NCBI GenBank assembly: GCA_017479705.1
Contig: JAFVCA010000037.1
Span: forward strand, 1-64,000
DNA: 64,000 bases
From: Bacteroidales bacterium
GTDB taxonomy: Bacteria > Bacteroidota > Bacteroidia > Bacteroidales > P3
Direction: 5' to 3'
Part shown: positions 50,999-59,458 of the stretch, piece by piece
How positions within the stretch are numbered: the stretch's first letter is position 1
How the letters are laid out: each line of letters opens with the position of its first letter
The notes under the pieces: model-generated
Databases searched by the model: none
The model's input: only the letters and a program-made list of their open reading frames with translations
Told to the model about the DNA's origin: nothing
Translations under genes and position numbers: made by a program

Positions 50999-52210
50999 CT
51001 ATCTGCTTTTCTTGATTTGTTGTTCAAGGGCCATGAAGGCATTGTAGGCCACAAACCCTCCAGCCAGCTCCATGGACCGCTCGTCTACCATCAGGTCGGG
51101 GCGGTGCAGGTTGCTGTAGGGCGTTCCGGGAATGTGGATGCCCACGCGGAAATAGCAGGAGGGTATCTTCTGGGCAAAGAAGGCGAAGTCCTCCGCCGTC
51201 ATCCGCAGGTCCAGCCAGTCCACCTGCTCTTCACCCACAAAGGCCACGCCGTTGTCATGCACCTGTTGGGTGCATTCGTCGTCGTTGATGACGGGCGGGT
51301 AGCCATAATCGATAAAGAGGTCGCACTCGCTGCCCATGCTTTCTGCAATGCCGCAGCTGATTTTGCGTATCTTCTCGTGGCAGTCCAATCGCCATTGGGG
51401 GTCGAAGGTGCGGATGATGCCCTCCATCTTTACCTCGTCGGGGATGATGTTGGTGCGGCCTTCGCCGATGAATTTGCCAAAGCTCAGCACCGTGGGCATC
51501 ATCGGGGCAGCGTTGCGGCTCACAATTTGCTGCAACGCCACCACTATGTGGGAGGCTATCAGTATCGGGTCCACGCTCATGTGGGGTGTGGCTCCGTGGC
51601 CGCCCTTCCCCTTCACGGTCCAGTACAGCTCGTCGGTCGAGGCCATATAGCGGCCTTTCTTCATCCCGATGCGGCCAAAGTCCATTTCGGGCAGGCAGTG
51701 GAAGGAGTACATCTCGTTGGGCATCACCTCGTCGAACAAGCCGTCCTCCATCATCATGCGGGCTCCGCCGGGATACATCTCTTCCGACGGCTCAAAAATC
51801 AGCATGATGCTGCCGTTCAGTTGTTCGCGTATGGTTGTGAGTATCTTGGCTGCACACAGCAACGAGCTGGTGTGCATGTCGTGCCCACAGGCGTGCATCA
51901 CTCCCGGATTCACCGATGCAAAGGGCAGCCCGGTGGCTTCGGTCAGCGGCAGTGCATCGTAGTCGGCGCGCAGCCCCACGCAATAGCCGTCGGGATTCTT
52001 CCCGCCGCGAATCATTGCCATCACGCCCGTCTTGCCGATGCCCGTGCGGGGCTCCAGCCCCATCTCCCGCAGCCTTTCGGCCACGAAAGCCATCGTGCCG
52101 TACTCCTGCTGGCTCAGCTCCGGGTGTTGATGCAAGTGGCGCCGCCACGCTATCACCTCATCCCGATACTGGTGCGAAAGCCCCTTGATGGTATCAATGA
52201 TATTCTCCAT
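50999..52210 (-). CDS. M20 family amidohydrolase
   Basis: 403 residues. Metal-binding HACGHDMHTSSL, the EPSEE pair and RTFD... region, with a dimerisation domain between; the family includes hippurate hydrolase and N-acyl-L-amino-acid amidohydrolases. Cytoplasmic. No signal peptide. Substrate is not identified by sequence. First gene of a pair with MATE. Confidence 0.9.
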   Translation of the reverse strand: MENIIDTIKGLSHQYRDEVIAWRRHLHQHPELSQQEYGTMAFVAERLREMGLEPRTGIGKTGVMAMIRGGKNPDGYCVGLRADYDALPLTEATGLPFASVNPGVMHACGHDMHTSSLLCAAKILTTIREQLNGSIMLIFEPSEEMYPGGARMMMEDGLFDEVMPNEMYSFHCLPEMDFGRIGMKKGRYMASTDELYWTVKGKGGHGATPHMSVDPILIASHIVVALQQIVSRNAAPMMPTVLSFGKFIGEGRTNIIPDEVKMEGIIRTFDPQWRLDCHEKIRKISCGIAESMGSECDLFIDYGYPPVINDDECTQQVHDNGVAFVGEEQVDWLDLRMTAEDFAFFAQKIPSCYFRVGIHIPGTPYSNLHRPDLMVDERSMELAGGFVAYNAFMALEQQIKKSR

Positions 52211-52243
52211 TAGTAGATTAGTCTTGATAGTGTGTTCTTATAG

Positions 52244-52939
52244 TCAATTATTGTTTATTTGATTTTGAAACATTCCTGTAAATTCTCGGCTGTCATCAGT
52301 CCAGGAGGAAACATCTATTCCATGCATTCTGGCTTCAGCAACCTCTTCCCAACGTCTTCTCCGTTTTTCAACCAAATCGCGACGGCCATTCAGGCTCAGT
52401 ATATCAATTGTCGTCATTCCACGAGGGTCTTCAGTCCCATCAATCTCTTTAGGCAAGGCCACCCATCTATTGAATTCAATATGGTTGGCAGGGTCTTCTT
52501 CGGCAGGGTTGATAAGCAATGGCTCTTCTTGTGAAATGTCTTTGTTGGCAATATTTCTTTGGTTTTCATCCAATAGAGGGAATTTGTTCCTCTTGTGGCT
52601 TCTGTTGCACTCCGAACAACTTAATAGTAAGTTGTTCCAGTCGTATGCCAGCCACCAGTAGCCAGGTTCTCTTAGCTCTCCTGTCGTGGCATCTACATGG
52701 CCTCCTTTAGGACGGAAATGTTCTATATCACCAAAGTCGCCATTCAAATACCGCTCACAATAAGCACACTTTTGTCGGTGGCTTGTTTTTAAAGACCTCT
52801 TAACATCGGCATGGTTATATATGTTGGAGTTGAAATTGAGGTCAATGCCTTGAGCAAGGTCGTTCTCCAATTGCACCAGTCCTGCTGCTGCCTGGGTGGC
52901 TAATATGTTAGGACAATCCCCTTTGTGTATTCTCCGCAT
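52244..52939 (-). CDS. ptuB: HNH endonuclease PtuB (Septu system)
   Basis: 231 residues. The HNH core has CAYCERYLNGDFGDIEHFRPKG (first Cys pair and the catalytic His) and LLLSCSECNRSHKRNKFPL (second Cys pair and Asn), the pattern of TIGR02646 nucleases, which include PtuB of Septu and retron Ec78 systems. It follows the ATPase gene by 12 bases. In Septu the PtuA ATPase holds PtuB until phage infection is sensed. The end (MFQNQINNN) looks complete. Confidence 0.85.
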   Translation of the reverse strand: MRRIHKGDCPNILATQAAAGLVQLENDLAQGIDLNFNSNIYNHADVKRSLKTSHRQKCAYCERYLNGDFGDIEHFRPKGGHVDATTGELREPGYWWLAYDWNNLLLSCSECNRSHKRNKFPLLDENQRNIANKDISQEEPLLINPAEEDPANHIEFNRWVALPKEIDGTEDPRGMTTIDILSLNGRRDLVEKRRRRWEEVAEARMHGIDVSSWTDDSREFTGMFQNQINNN

Positions 52940-52951
52940 GATTCTGATTCT

Positions 52952-54256
52952 TTATGAGTTTAGGACGGTTCTTAACATATCGGCATATACACTCATTGCT
53001 GCTACAGGCTGATTATGCAGCCGTCTGTCTAATTCGGCCAGTCGTCTTTGTTGTTGCTCTGACAGATTCCGTCTTTGTAATAATGACAGCTGTTCTTCTT
53101 GTAGCAACTCGATTTCTTGTCGTTGAATACTATCCATACCAAAAAGTTCGCTCAGAAGAAGTAATCCTGCGTCGTAGTCTTGGTAAGTGTCCAACGGCAT
53201 GTTGTGGATTCTGTTGCCATCAAGATGTAAAACTTGTGCAATGTTAATGGCGCCGATTACAACTACGGGGCTGTGGGTAGTGACAATGAATTGTACGTTA
53301 GGGAAAACCTCTTTCAAACTGCGAAGAATGGTCCTTTGCCAGCTCGGATGCAGATGAAGGTCGATTTCGTCAATCAGTACGATTCCCGGTGACTGGAGCG
53401 GATCTTCCATTCCGGGGTTGGCTTCGGCCATGCGAGAGGCAATATCAGCTACCATGGCTGTAATAATCTTGTAGCCGTCACTGAACTGTGTAAGCCTCAT
53501 TTCTCGCAACGTATTCCCGTCACCATCTATTTCGTCAAGAACAAACCGTAGCGGATGTATTTCTGTTCTCGGATTCCGATATTTTTCCCCTACGAGTTGT
53601 TCCACAGCTCGTCGTACACATTCCAGTACAGGTAGTTTGTAACTAAAGTCTTGCAAGACACCCTGTTGTCGTCGTTCTTCGTCTTCCATTGTGTCAAACC
53701 ATGCTTGGAATCGTTTAAACTCGGTATTCGGGGTCATTGCGTTGGTGTAGCAATCCCACCTCTCGTATTCTCGTTGAAAATTGCGTCTCCGCTCAGGAGC
53801 CTTTATCTGTCCGCGGCCAGTACCATAATAAGCTAAAATGGGAAGGATAACGCTCTCCTCATGTAAAATGCTGTTTCTTAACCCAAGGGCATAAGACCTC
53901 ATTTCGGTAAGAGCTGAGGTTTGCGCAGCATCTAATCCTCTCCTGTTGCGGACTACGGAGATGGTTTCGTTGGTTGCAGTATCAATGAAGTCTGCCGACA
54001 ATGACAAGTATGGGGATAGCCTTCCGTTTTCTGTCAAATGAATATCTGTGTCCAAAATGGTTCGCCCTCTGTGCCTTCCAGAAAATGTAGAGGTATAGGG
54101 GTCTACCAGTGAGGCGATAGCATCTAAGACGGTGGTCTTTCCGCAGCCATTGTTTCCTAACAAGATTGTAATATTCTTTTGGGAATCAAAATCGGCTGCA
54201 ACCCTCGGTTCTCCGAACAATCGCATATTCATCAATTCCAGGTGGCGTAGTCTCAT
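52952..54256 (-). CDS. ptuA: AAA/ABC-type ATPase PtuA (Septu system)
   Basis: 434 residues. SMC/OLD-like ATPase: Walker A LLGNNGCGKTTVLD (about 32-45), Walker B GIVLIDEIDLHLHPSW and the His-switch FIVTTHSPVVV. The C-terminal third is a charged coiled coil (QRQEIELLQEEQLSLLQRRN). Adjacent HNH nuclease makes the Septu pairing. The two genes are more AT-rich than their neighbours, as expected of a horizontally acquired defence island. Confidence 0.85.
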   Translation of the reverse strand: MRLRHLELMNMRLFGEPRVAADFDSQKNITILLGNNGCGKTTVLDAIASLVDPYTSTFSGRHRGRTILDTDIHLTENGRLSPYLSLSADFIDTATNETISVVRNRRGLDAAQTSALTEMRSYALGLRNSILHEESVILPILAYYGTGRGQIKAPERRRNFQREYERWDCYTNAMTPNTEFKRFQAWFDTMEDEERRQQGVLQDFSYKLPVLECVRRAVEQLVGEKYRNPRTEIHPLRFVLDEIDGDGNTLREMRLTQFSDGYKIITAMVADIASRMAEANPGMEDPLQSPGIVLIDEIDLHLHPSWQRTILRSLKEVFPNVQFIVTTHSPVVVIGAINIAQVLHLDGNRIHNMPLDTYQDYDAGLLLLSELFGMDSIQRQEIELLQEEQLSLLQRRNLSEQQQRRLAELDRRLHNQPVAAMSVYADMLRTVLNS

Positions 54257-54294
54257 GATTCTATTATTTTGTCATTGTATGACGAACGGTACAA

Positions 54295-57200
54295 TTATGC
54301 TTTAATGATGCTAATTAATGTAGGTTGTCCCTCGATAATCTCGATGGTGGTTCCATTCTCGACTGTGGGCAGCAGTTGCAGACGGGTGCAGAGGGTTTCG
54401 GCGCAGATGTAGTCTATATGTTGTTTCACCGCGTCGTCCCATTCGCCGCTTTGCAGGTCGATGGTGATGCGGTCGGTGACGTCGAACCCTTCCTTGCGGA
54501 TGTTCTGGATGCGGTTCACCAGCTCGCGGGCTATGCCTTCGGCCTTCAACTCGTCGCTCACCACGATGTCCAGTGCCACGGTCAGGCTGCCGTCGTTAGC
54601 CACCACCCAGCCGGGGATGTCCTGTGTGGCTATCTCCACGTCGCTGAGCAGTATCTCCACAGGCTGTCCTTCGACGGTCAGGTCGCAGCGGCCTGCGGCT
54701 TCGAGGGCGTTGATCTCCTGCTGCGAGAAGTTCTGTATTGCGGCACTGATGGCTTTCATTATTTTGCCATAGCGGGGCCCCAAGGTCTTGAAGTTCGGTT
54801 TGATGCGTTTCACCAGGATGTCGTTGTCCGGTGCCAGGAACTCAATCTCCTTGATGTTCAGCTCGGAGCAGATGAGGTGCTGTACACGCTCCACCTGCTG
54901 GCGGAAGTTCTCGCTTTGCACGGGCAGCATAATCTTGGCCAACGGCTGGCGCACGCGCAGATTGCTCTTCTTGCGCAGCGAGAGTCCCATCGAGCATATC
55001 CGCTGGGCCAGTTGCATGCGCTCCTCCAAAGCCTTGTCAATCATCTCCTCATGTACCACGGGGAATGCCACGTGGTGTACCGATGCGGCCTCAATGCGGT
55101 GGGTGACGCTGTTCAGGTCTTGGAACATGCGTTCGCTGAAGAACGGGGCGATGGGCGACATCAGGCGGGCCAATGTCTCAAGGCAAGTATAGAGCGTTTG
55201 GTAGGCTGATACCTTGTCCTCCGTCATATCTCCCTTCCAGAAACGGCGGCGGCTGAGGCGCACATACCAGTTGCTCAGGTTGGCGTCCACAAACTCCTGT
55301 ATGGCGCGGCCCGCCTTGGTGGGCTCGTAGTCGGCAAAAGCGTCGTCCACGTTCTTCACCAGGGTGTTCAGCTCGCTCAATATCCAGCGGTCAATCTCCG
55401 GGCGGTTGCCAAAGGGAATGTCGGCCTCCTTGTACTCGAAACCGTCGATGTTGGCATAGAGGGCAAAGAAGCTATAGGTGTTGTACAGCGTGCCGAACAG
55501 CTTGCGGCGCACCTCGTCAACCCCCTCGATGTCGAACTTCAGGTTGTCCCAGGGCTGGCTGTTGGTAATCATATACCAGCGGGTGGCGTCGGGACCTTCT
55601 TTCTTCAGGGTCTCGAAGGGGTCCACGCCGTTGCCCAAACGTTTGGACATCTTGTTGCCGTTCTTGTCAAGCACCAGGCCGTTGCTTATCACGTTCTTGA
55701 ATGCCACGCTGTCAAAGCACATCGTGGCAATGGCGTGCAGGGTGTAGAACCAGCCGCGGGTTTGGTCCACGCCCTCGGCAATGAAGTCTGCCGGGAACTG
55801 GCTCTCCTTCAGTGGTTCGCCCATGTAGTGTATCTGTGCGTAGGGCATGGCACCGCTGTCAAACCACACGTCAATCAGGTCAGGTTCGCGCATCATGCGG
55901 CGGCCTGTGGGCGACACCAGCACCACGTTGTCAATATAGGGTCTGTGCAGGTCGTATTTCTCCTCGCGGTAGGGGTTGCTATCCATCATTCCGGCGGCCA
56001 CGGCCTTGTCAATCTCCTTGCGCAGCTCCTCTATGCTGCCGATGCAAATCTCCTCCTTGCCGTCCTCGGTGCGCCAGATGGGCAGTGGGGTGCCCCAATA
56101 GCGGCTGCGGCTCAGGTTCCAGTCCACGATGTTCTCCAACCAGTTGCCGAAACGGCCAGAGCCTGTGGCTTCGGGTTTCCAGTTGATGGTCTTGTTCAGC
56201 TCAATCATGCGGTCGCGCATGGCCGTGGTGCGGATAAACCAGCTGTCCAGCGGGTAGTACAGCACGGGCTTGTCCGTGCGCCAGCAGTGGGGATAGCTGT
56301 GGGTGTGCTTCTCGCTCTTGAACAGCTTGCCCTGCTCCTTCAGCATCACCACTATCTCCACATCCAAGCTCATGTCCTTCTCCGTCTTGGTGGGGTCGAA
56401 GGCGTTCTTCACAAACTTGCCGGCATATTGGCCGTAGAGCTCCAGGTCCACATTCCCTTTGACCCATTCGGGGTCCAGGTCTTCCACTTTCCAGAATTTG
56501 CCGGTGCGGTCCACCATGGGGGCCTGTTTGCCGTCGGTGTCGTACATCAGCAGGTCGGCAATGCCGCCTTTCTTGGCCACGCGGGCGTCGTCGGCACCGA
56601 AGGTGGGAGCGATGTGCACTATGCCCGTGCCGTCCTCGGTGGTGACATAGTCGCCCAGAATGATGCGGAAGGCCTCATGCTGCTCGGCGGTTCTGTGGGT
56701 CTGCTCGGCGGCGTTCACCACCGTGGGCTTCACCCAGGGTATCAGCTGTTCGTAGGCTATGCCTTCCAGCGCGGTGCCTTTGCACTCACCCAATACCGTG
56801 CAGTGCAGCAGTTTCGACTTCTCTTCGGGCTCGCCCTCGGTGAAGAAGTTGCCCATCAGGGCCTTGGCCATCACGATGCGGCAAGGGGTGCCGTTGTAGG
56901 GGTGGGTGGTCTCCACCAGCACGTAGTCGATGGCGGGGCCGACACACAGGGCGGTGTTCGACGGCAGGGTCCACGGCGTGGTGGTCCATGCAATAGCGTA
57001 AGTGGGCATGTCGGACAGGTCGGCAAACAGCGGGTATCCCGACAGGTCAGACACCAGTCTGAACATGGCCACACACGTGGTGTCCTTCACGTCGCGGTAG
57101 CAGCCCGGCAGGTTCAGCTCGTGGCTCGAAAGGCCCGTGCCCGCGGCGGGGCTGAAGGGCTGGATGGTGTAGCCTTTATAGAGCAGCCCTTTGTCGTAGA

Positions 57201-57696
57201 GCTTCTTCAGCAGGAACCAGAGGGTCTCGATATATTCGTTCTCGAAGGTGATGTATGGGTGTTTCAGGTCCACCCAGTAGCCCATCTGCTTGGTCAGTTC
57301 GTCCCAAAGGTCCTTGTATTGCAGCACCTCCGTGCGGCAGGCCTGGTTGTACTCGTCAACGCTTATCTTCTTGCCGATGTCCTCCTTGGTGATGCCCAGC
57401 TTCTTCTCCACGCCCAGTTCCACGGGCAGGCCGTGGGTGTCCCAGCCCGCCTTGCGGTCCACGAAGTAGCCCTTCTGTGCCTTGTAGCGGCAGAACACGT
57501 CCTTGATAGTGCGGGCCATGACGTGGTGGATGCCCGGTTTGCCGTTGGCCGACGGGGGGCCGTCGTAGAATACGAACGAGGGATGCCCCTCGGCAAGCTG
57601 CTGCCCTTTCTCAAAAGTCTCGTTCTCTTCCCAAAAACGGCGTATCTCCTCGCCAATCTGGGTCATGTTAAGCTGTTTGTACTCTTTGTAACTCAT
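54295..57696 (-). CDS. ileS: Isoleucyl-tRNA synthetase
   Basis: 1,133 residues from MSYKEYKQ (the frame is open to 57786, but the family begins here). Class I motifs GIHHVMA (HIGH-like) and NKMSKRLGN (KMSKS). Editing (CP1) domain between, anticodon-binding helix bundle after; C-terminal extension normal for Bacteroidota. Charges tRNA-Ile. -7 TATCTTTG on the minus strand at plus 57784-57791. Confidence 0.95.
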   Translation of the reverse strand: MSYKEYKQLNMTQIGEEIRRFWEENETFEKGQQLAEGHPSFVFYDGPPSANGKPGIHHVMARTIKDVFCRYKAQKGYFVDRKAGWDTHGLPVELGVEKKLGITKEDIGKKISVDEYNQACRTEVLQYKDLWDELTKQMGYWVDLKHPYITFENEYIETLWFLLKKLYDKGLLYKGYTIQPFSPAAGTGLSSHELNLPGCYRDVKDTTCVAMFRLVSDLSGYPLFADLSDMPTYAIAWTTTPWTLPSNTALCVGPAIDYVLVETTHPYNGTPCRIVMAKALMGNFFTEGEPEEKSKLLHCTVLGECKGTALEGIAYEQLIPWVKPTVVNAAEQTHRTAEQHEAFRIILGDYVTTEDGTGIVHIAPTFGADDARVAKKGGIADLLMYDTDGKQAPMVDRTGKFWKVEDLDPEWVKGNVDLELYGQYAGKFVKNAFDPTKTEKDMSLDVEIVVMLKEQGKLFKSEKHTHSYPHCWRTDKPVLYYPLDSWFIRTTAMRDRMIELNKTINWKPEATGSGRFGNWLENIVDWNLSRSRYWGTPLPIWRTEDGKEEICIGSIEELRKEIDKAVAAGMMDSNPYREEKYDLHRPYIDNVVLVSPTGRRMMREPDLIDVWFDSGAMPYAQIHYMGEPLKESQFPADFIAEGVDQTRGWFYTLHAIATMCFDSVAFKNVISNGLVLDKNGNKMSKRLGNGVDPFETLKKEGPDATRWYMITNSQPWDNLKFDIEGVDEVRRKLFGTLYNTYSFFALYANIDGFEYKEADIPFGNRPEIDRWILSELNTLVKNVDDAFADYEPTKAGRAIQEFVDANLSNWYVRLSRRRFWKGDMTEDKVSAYQTLYTCLETLARLMSPIAPFFSERMFQDLNSVTHRIEAASVHHVAFPVVHEEMIDKALEERMQLAQRICSMGLSLRKKSNLRVRQPLAKIMLPVQSENFRQQVERVQHLICSELNIKEIEFLAPDNDILVKRIKPNFKTLGPRYGKIMKAISAAIQNFSQQEINALEAAGRCDLTVEGQPVEILLSDVEIATQDIPGWVVANDGSLTVALDIVVSDELKAEGIARELVNRIQNIRKEGFDVTDRITIDLQSGEWDDAVKQHIDYICAETLCTRLQLLPTVENGTTIEIIEGQPTLISIIKA

Positions 57697-57916
57697 TTGA
57701 CCTATATATAATTTCTTTTTATCTTTTATTATTATACACATTAATAACACTTTGCGCCTTGTCGGCACAAAGGATCTATTCTGCAAAGATACGAAAAAAA
57801 AACGTTTCGGTGAGAACCTTTTTTTACAGCCTGAAAGAAATGTGGGTGCCCTTCAGCACGTGGGCACCCACATGTAAGGTTTGTGATGTGGAATCCAGGC
57901 TTGGAGCGTCACTCCT

Positions 57917-58140
57917 TCACCATCCGTTTTGTGGCAATGCCCTGCGAGGTTCGCCGTACTCGCCTGTCTGGTTGCAATAGCTGCGCACCAAGGCGAAATA
58001 GATGGTCCCCACCTCAAACCCCGTCAGGGTCACGGTGGGGGCGGTGACGGTGGTGATTGTGAAGTCCTCCCATCGGTCGGTCACCTTGCCGAAAGCCACC
58101 TCCCATGGGCCGCCGTCGCCCGAATCCCATATATTTATTG
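57917..58140 (-). pseudogene. Fragment of a secreted FN3-domain protein
   Basis: The C-terminal part of a fibronectin type III-like domain as in type IX-secreted proteins: WDSGDGGPWEVAFGKV, TVTLTGFEVGTIYFALVRSYCNQTGEYG, ending LPQNGW. It breaks off near 58140; the sequence to the right (58141-58204) is AT-rich and not coding-like, and the IS1595-type transposon follows. Probably what is left of a larger gene. A TATATTTG at plus 58196-58203 may be an accidental -7. Confidence 0.55.
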
Positions 58141-58204
58141 AATTGTGTAATAGTTTGATTTTTAGTTTATTTTTTTGTATAATTCTCCTACACTGCAAAT
58201 ATAA

Positions 58205-58237
58205 ATATTTTTGGTAACTATATATTTCTTTACACCA
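58205..58237 (+). repeat. Left end of IS1595-type transposon: target duplication and TIR
   Basis: ATATTTTT (58205-58212) is the 8-bp target duplication; the element begins GGTAACTATATATTTC and the TIR runs to about 58237. Confidence 0.82.
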
Positions 58238-58247
58238 TTTTTTTACT

Positions 58248-58270
58248 CTACAATTTATAACGAATTGTAG
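58248..58270 (+). terminator. Hairpin with T-run at the left of the transposon
   Basis: CTACAATT (58248-58255) and AATTGTAG (58263-58270) pair perfectly, then GCTTTTTTA. It could insulate the element's promoter from outside transcription. Confidence 0.6.
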
Positions 58271-58321
58271 GCTTTTTTATTGCGTTGTGAAAAAAGTTTT
58301 TCGCATTTGAAAGAAATGTTG

Positions 58322-58329
58322 TATCTTTG
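58322..58329 (+). promoter_or_regulatory. -7 element of the cargo transcript
   Basis: TATCTTTG; the -33 region has TTTTTC, not TTTG. Transcription would start near 58335, at the first base pair of the leader's first hairpin. Confidence 0.7.
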
Positions 58330-58333
58330 CAGT

Positions 58334-58608
58334 CGGTTTACGAAGAGTTGGTAAACCATAAATTGTTAATAACGAAGCGTTATGCTCGACTTGCTGATAG
58401 GAACGTGAGAAATTTCTATGAGAATGCAAGGTTGGTATGGCGGTTCGCGCATGTATATAGCGTGGACTGGTATCCATTTCTGCATTCAAGGTAATTCTCA
58501 CGACCTCTATCAGAGAAGTGGCGTAAACAGGCCACGCTTCTTTGATATTAAAACCGCTGTCTATTGGTGCTGGGGCAGTTAAAAGTTGCGCCCGACACGA
58601 AACAGGGT
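58334..58608 (+). ncRNA. Structured 275-base leader RNA before the cargo lipoproteins
   Basis: Five hairpin units can be drawn. H1 GGTTTAC/GTAAACC (58335-58357). H2 ATAACG/CGTTAT (58369-58383). A long arm of stacked stems: CTGATAG/CTATCAG (58394-58400, 58507-58513), CGTGAGAA/TTCTCACG (58404-58411, 58495-58502), AATGCA/TGCATT (58423-58428, 58481-58486), ATGG/CCAT (58437-58440, 58474-58477). H4 AGAAG+TGGC with GCCA+CTTCT (58514-58541). Last the GCCC/GGGT motif stem. No ORF spans it; I know no matching RNA family. Confidence 0.6.
58582..58608 (+). promoter_or_regulatory. Leader motif, copy D
   Basis: AAAGTTGCGCCCGACACG, AAACA, GGGT. Ends 8 bases before the ATG at 58617 (and 2 before that at 58611). 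By spacing with the other copies the second ATG is preferred. Confidence 0.75.
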
Positions 58609-58616
58609 ATATGCTT

Positions 58617-59045
58617 ATGAGAGCAAAACGATTTTGGTTGCTGCCGTCAGTAGTTGCAGTCTTACTAACAGGCTGTGAATCTTCGTCTTTTTCCTCTAAG
58701 ACGTATAGGACAATAGAAACAAATAGAACGATTGTGTCTGAGCCTCTCGTTGTTGAATATGATACCATATACGATAGTCGAGTCTCAGACACGTTGATTT
58801 ATAAAACCACCGAAAGTTCACGCTCCAACAATTATTTGTATGAAAAACGCCTTGCAGTAGCCGATTGCATCAGACACCACAACGTTGATGTATTAGTTAA
58901 TGTATGCTATGATGTCAAAGACGAAGATGGAAAGATAATCATTATTGTTTCTGGACTACCTGCGAAGTATAAACGTATTCGACCAGCAACAAAAGATGAC
59001 TTGTGGATGTTACAATTTATCGAAATAAACAATACAAACAAATAA
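58617..59045 (+). CDS. Cargo lipoprotein 1 of the transposon
   Basis: 142 residues from MRAKRF. Lipobox LLTGCES. Middle part Ser/Thr-rich with IVSEPLVVEYDTIYDS; C-terminal part AVADCIRHHNVDVLVNVCYDV, SGLPAKYKRIRP, like Bacteroidales lipoproteins with an A..A..aDvlV strand and a GYPAxYKxFR end, the family that the gene at 26792 also resembles. Start by leader spacing; alternative ATG 6 bases earlier. Next gene 1 base away. Confidence 0.7.
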   Translation: MRAKRFWLLPSVVAVLLTGCESSSFSSKTYRTIETNRTIVSEPLVVEYDTIYDSRVSDTLIYKTTESSRSNNYLYEKRLAVADCIRHHNVDVLVNVCYDVKDEDGKIIIIVSGLPAKYKRIRPATKDDLWMLQFIEINNTNK

Positions 59046-59046
59046 A

Positions 59047-59421
59047 ATGAAGTACATACGTATTTTTGCAGTAATTGCAGCAAGCATGATTTTCTTGCTT
59101 TCATCATGCACAAAAGAGGAAAGTATTAACAGGAATTACACTGTAACATTCAATGGCTCTTACGGCTATTCAACAACCATTAGAGTATTTGAATGTAACG
59201 AGAACGGAGATAAGATTTTCGATACTTCAAGGGATTTTTCACAAGGGGAGACAAAATCATTCACCGCACAGCCAGGCACTAAAAAAATGAAACTATACAT
59301 TCATACCGAAAGTATGTTTGGCGATATTCGCGGTTATGTACAAAGAGTGTACTACCTCACAACAAGCCCAACATCAATAGTTGTGGATGACAACACAACT
59401 ATTGGTCCCAATGAGCCTTAA
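59047..59421 (+). CDS. Cargo lipoprotein 2 of the transposon
   Basis: 124 residues. Lipobox LLSSCTK. Beta-rich (TVTFNGSYGYSTTIRVFE, TKKMKLYIHTESM), short. No family recognised. Follows lipoprotein 1 by one base, so same operon. Cell envelope, role unknown. Confidence 0.7.
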   Translation: MKYIRIFAVIAASMIFLLSSCTKEESINRNYTVTFNGSYGYSTTIRVFECNENGDKIFDTSRDFSQGETKSFTAQPGTKKMKLYIHTESMFGDIRGYVQRVYYLTTSPTSIVVDDNTTIGPNEP

Positions 59422-59424
59422 TTA

Positions 59425-59458
59425 AAGAAAGAGCCGTCATTCCGACGGCCCTTTCTCT
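59425..59458. terminator. Terminator between lipoprotein 2 and KilA-N gene
   Basis: AGAAAGAGCCGTC pairs with GACGGCCCTTTCT around ATTCC (mismatch near the base). Convergent genes share it; the KilA-N stop codon is inside the stem. Confidence 0.88.

Noticed and set aside
52244..54256. Retron Ec78-like system
   Set aside because: PtuA/PtuB are present but there is no reverse transcriptase or msr-msd RNA next to them.
55735..57711. 658-codon plus-strand ORF opposite ileS
   Set aside because: Shadow of ileS with no domain, promoter or start context of its own.
57917..58198. Intact 93-residue gene
   Set aside because: The first part reads from AT-rich sequence and only the C-terminal part has domain-like character, so it is better called a fragment.
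58334..58608. Retron msr-msd
   Set aside because: No reverse transcriptase is next to it or in the window; the genes that follow are lipoproteins.
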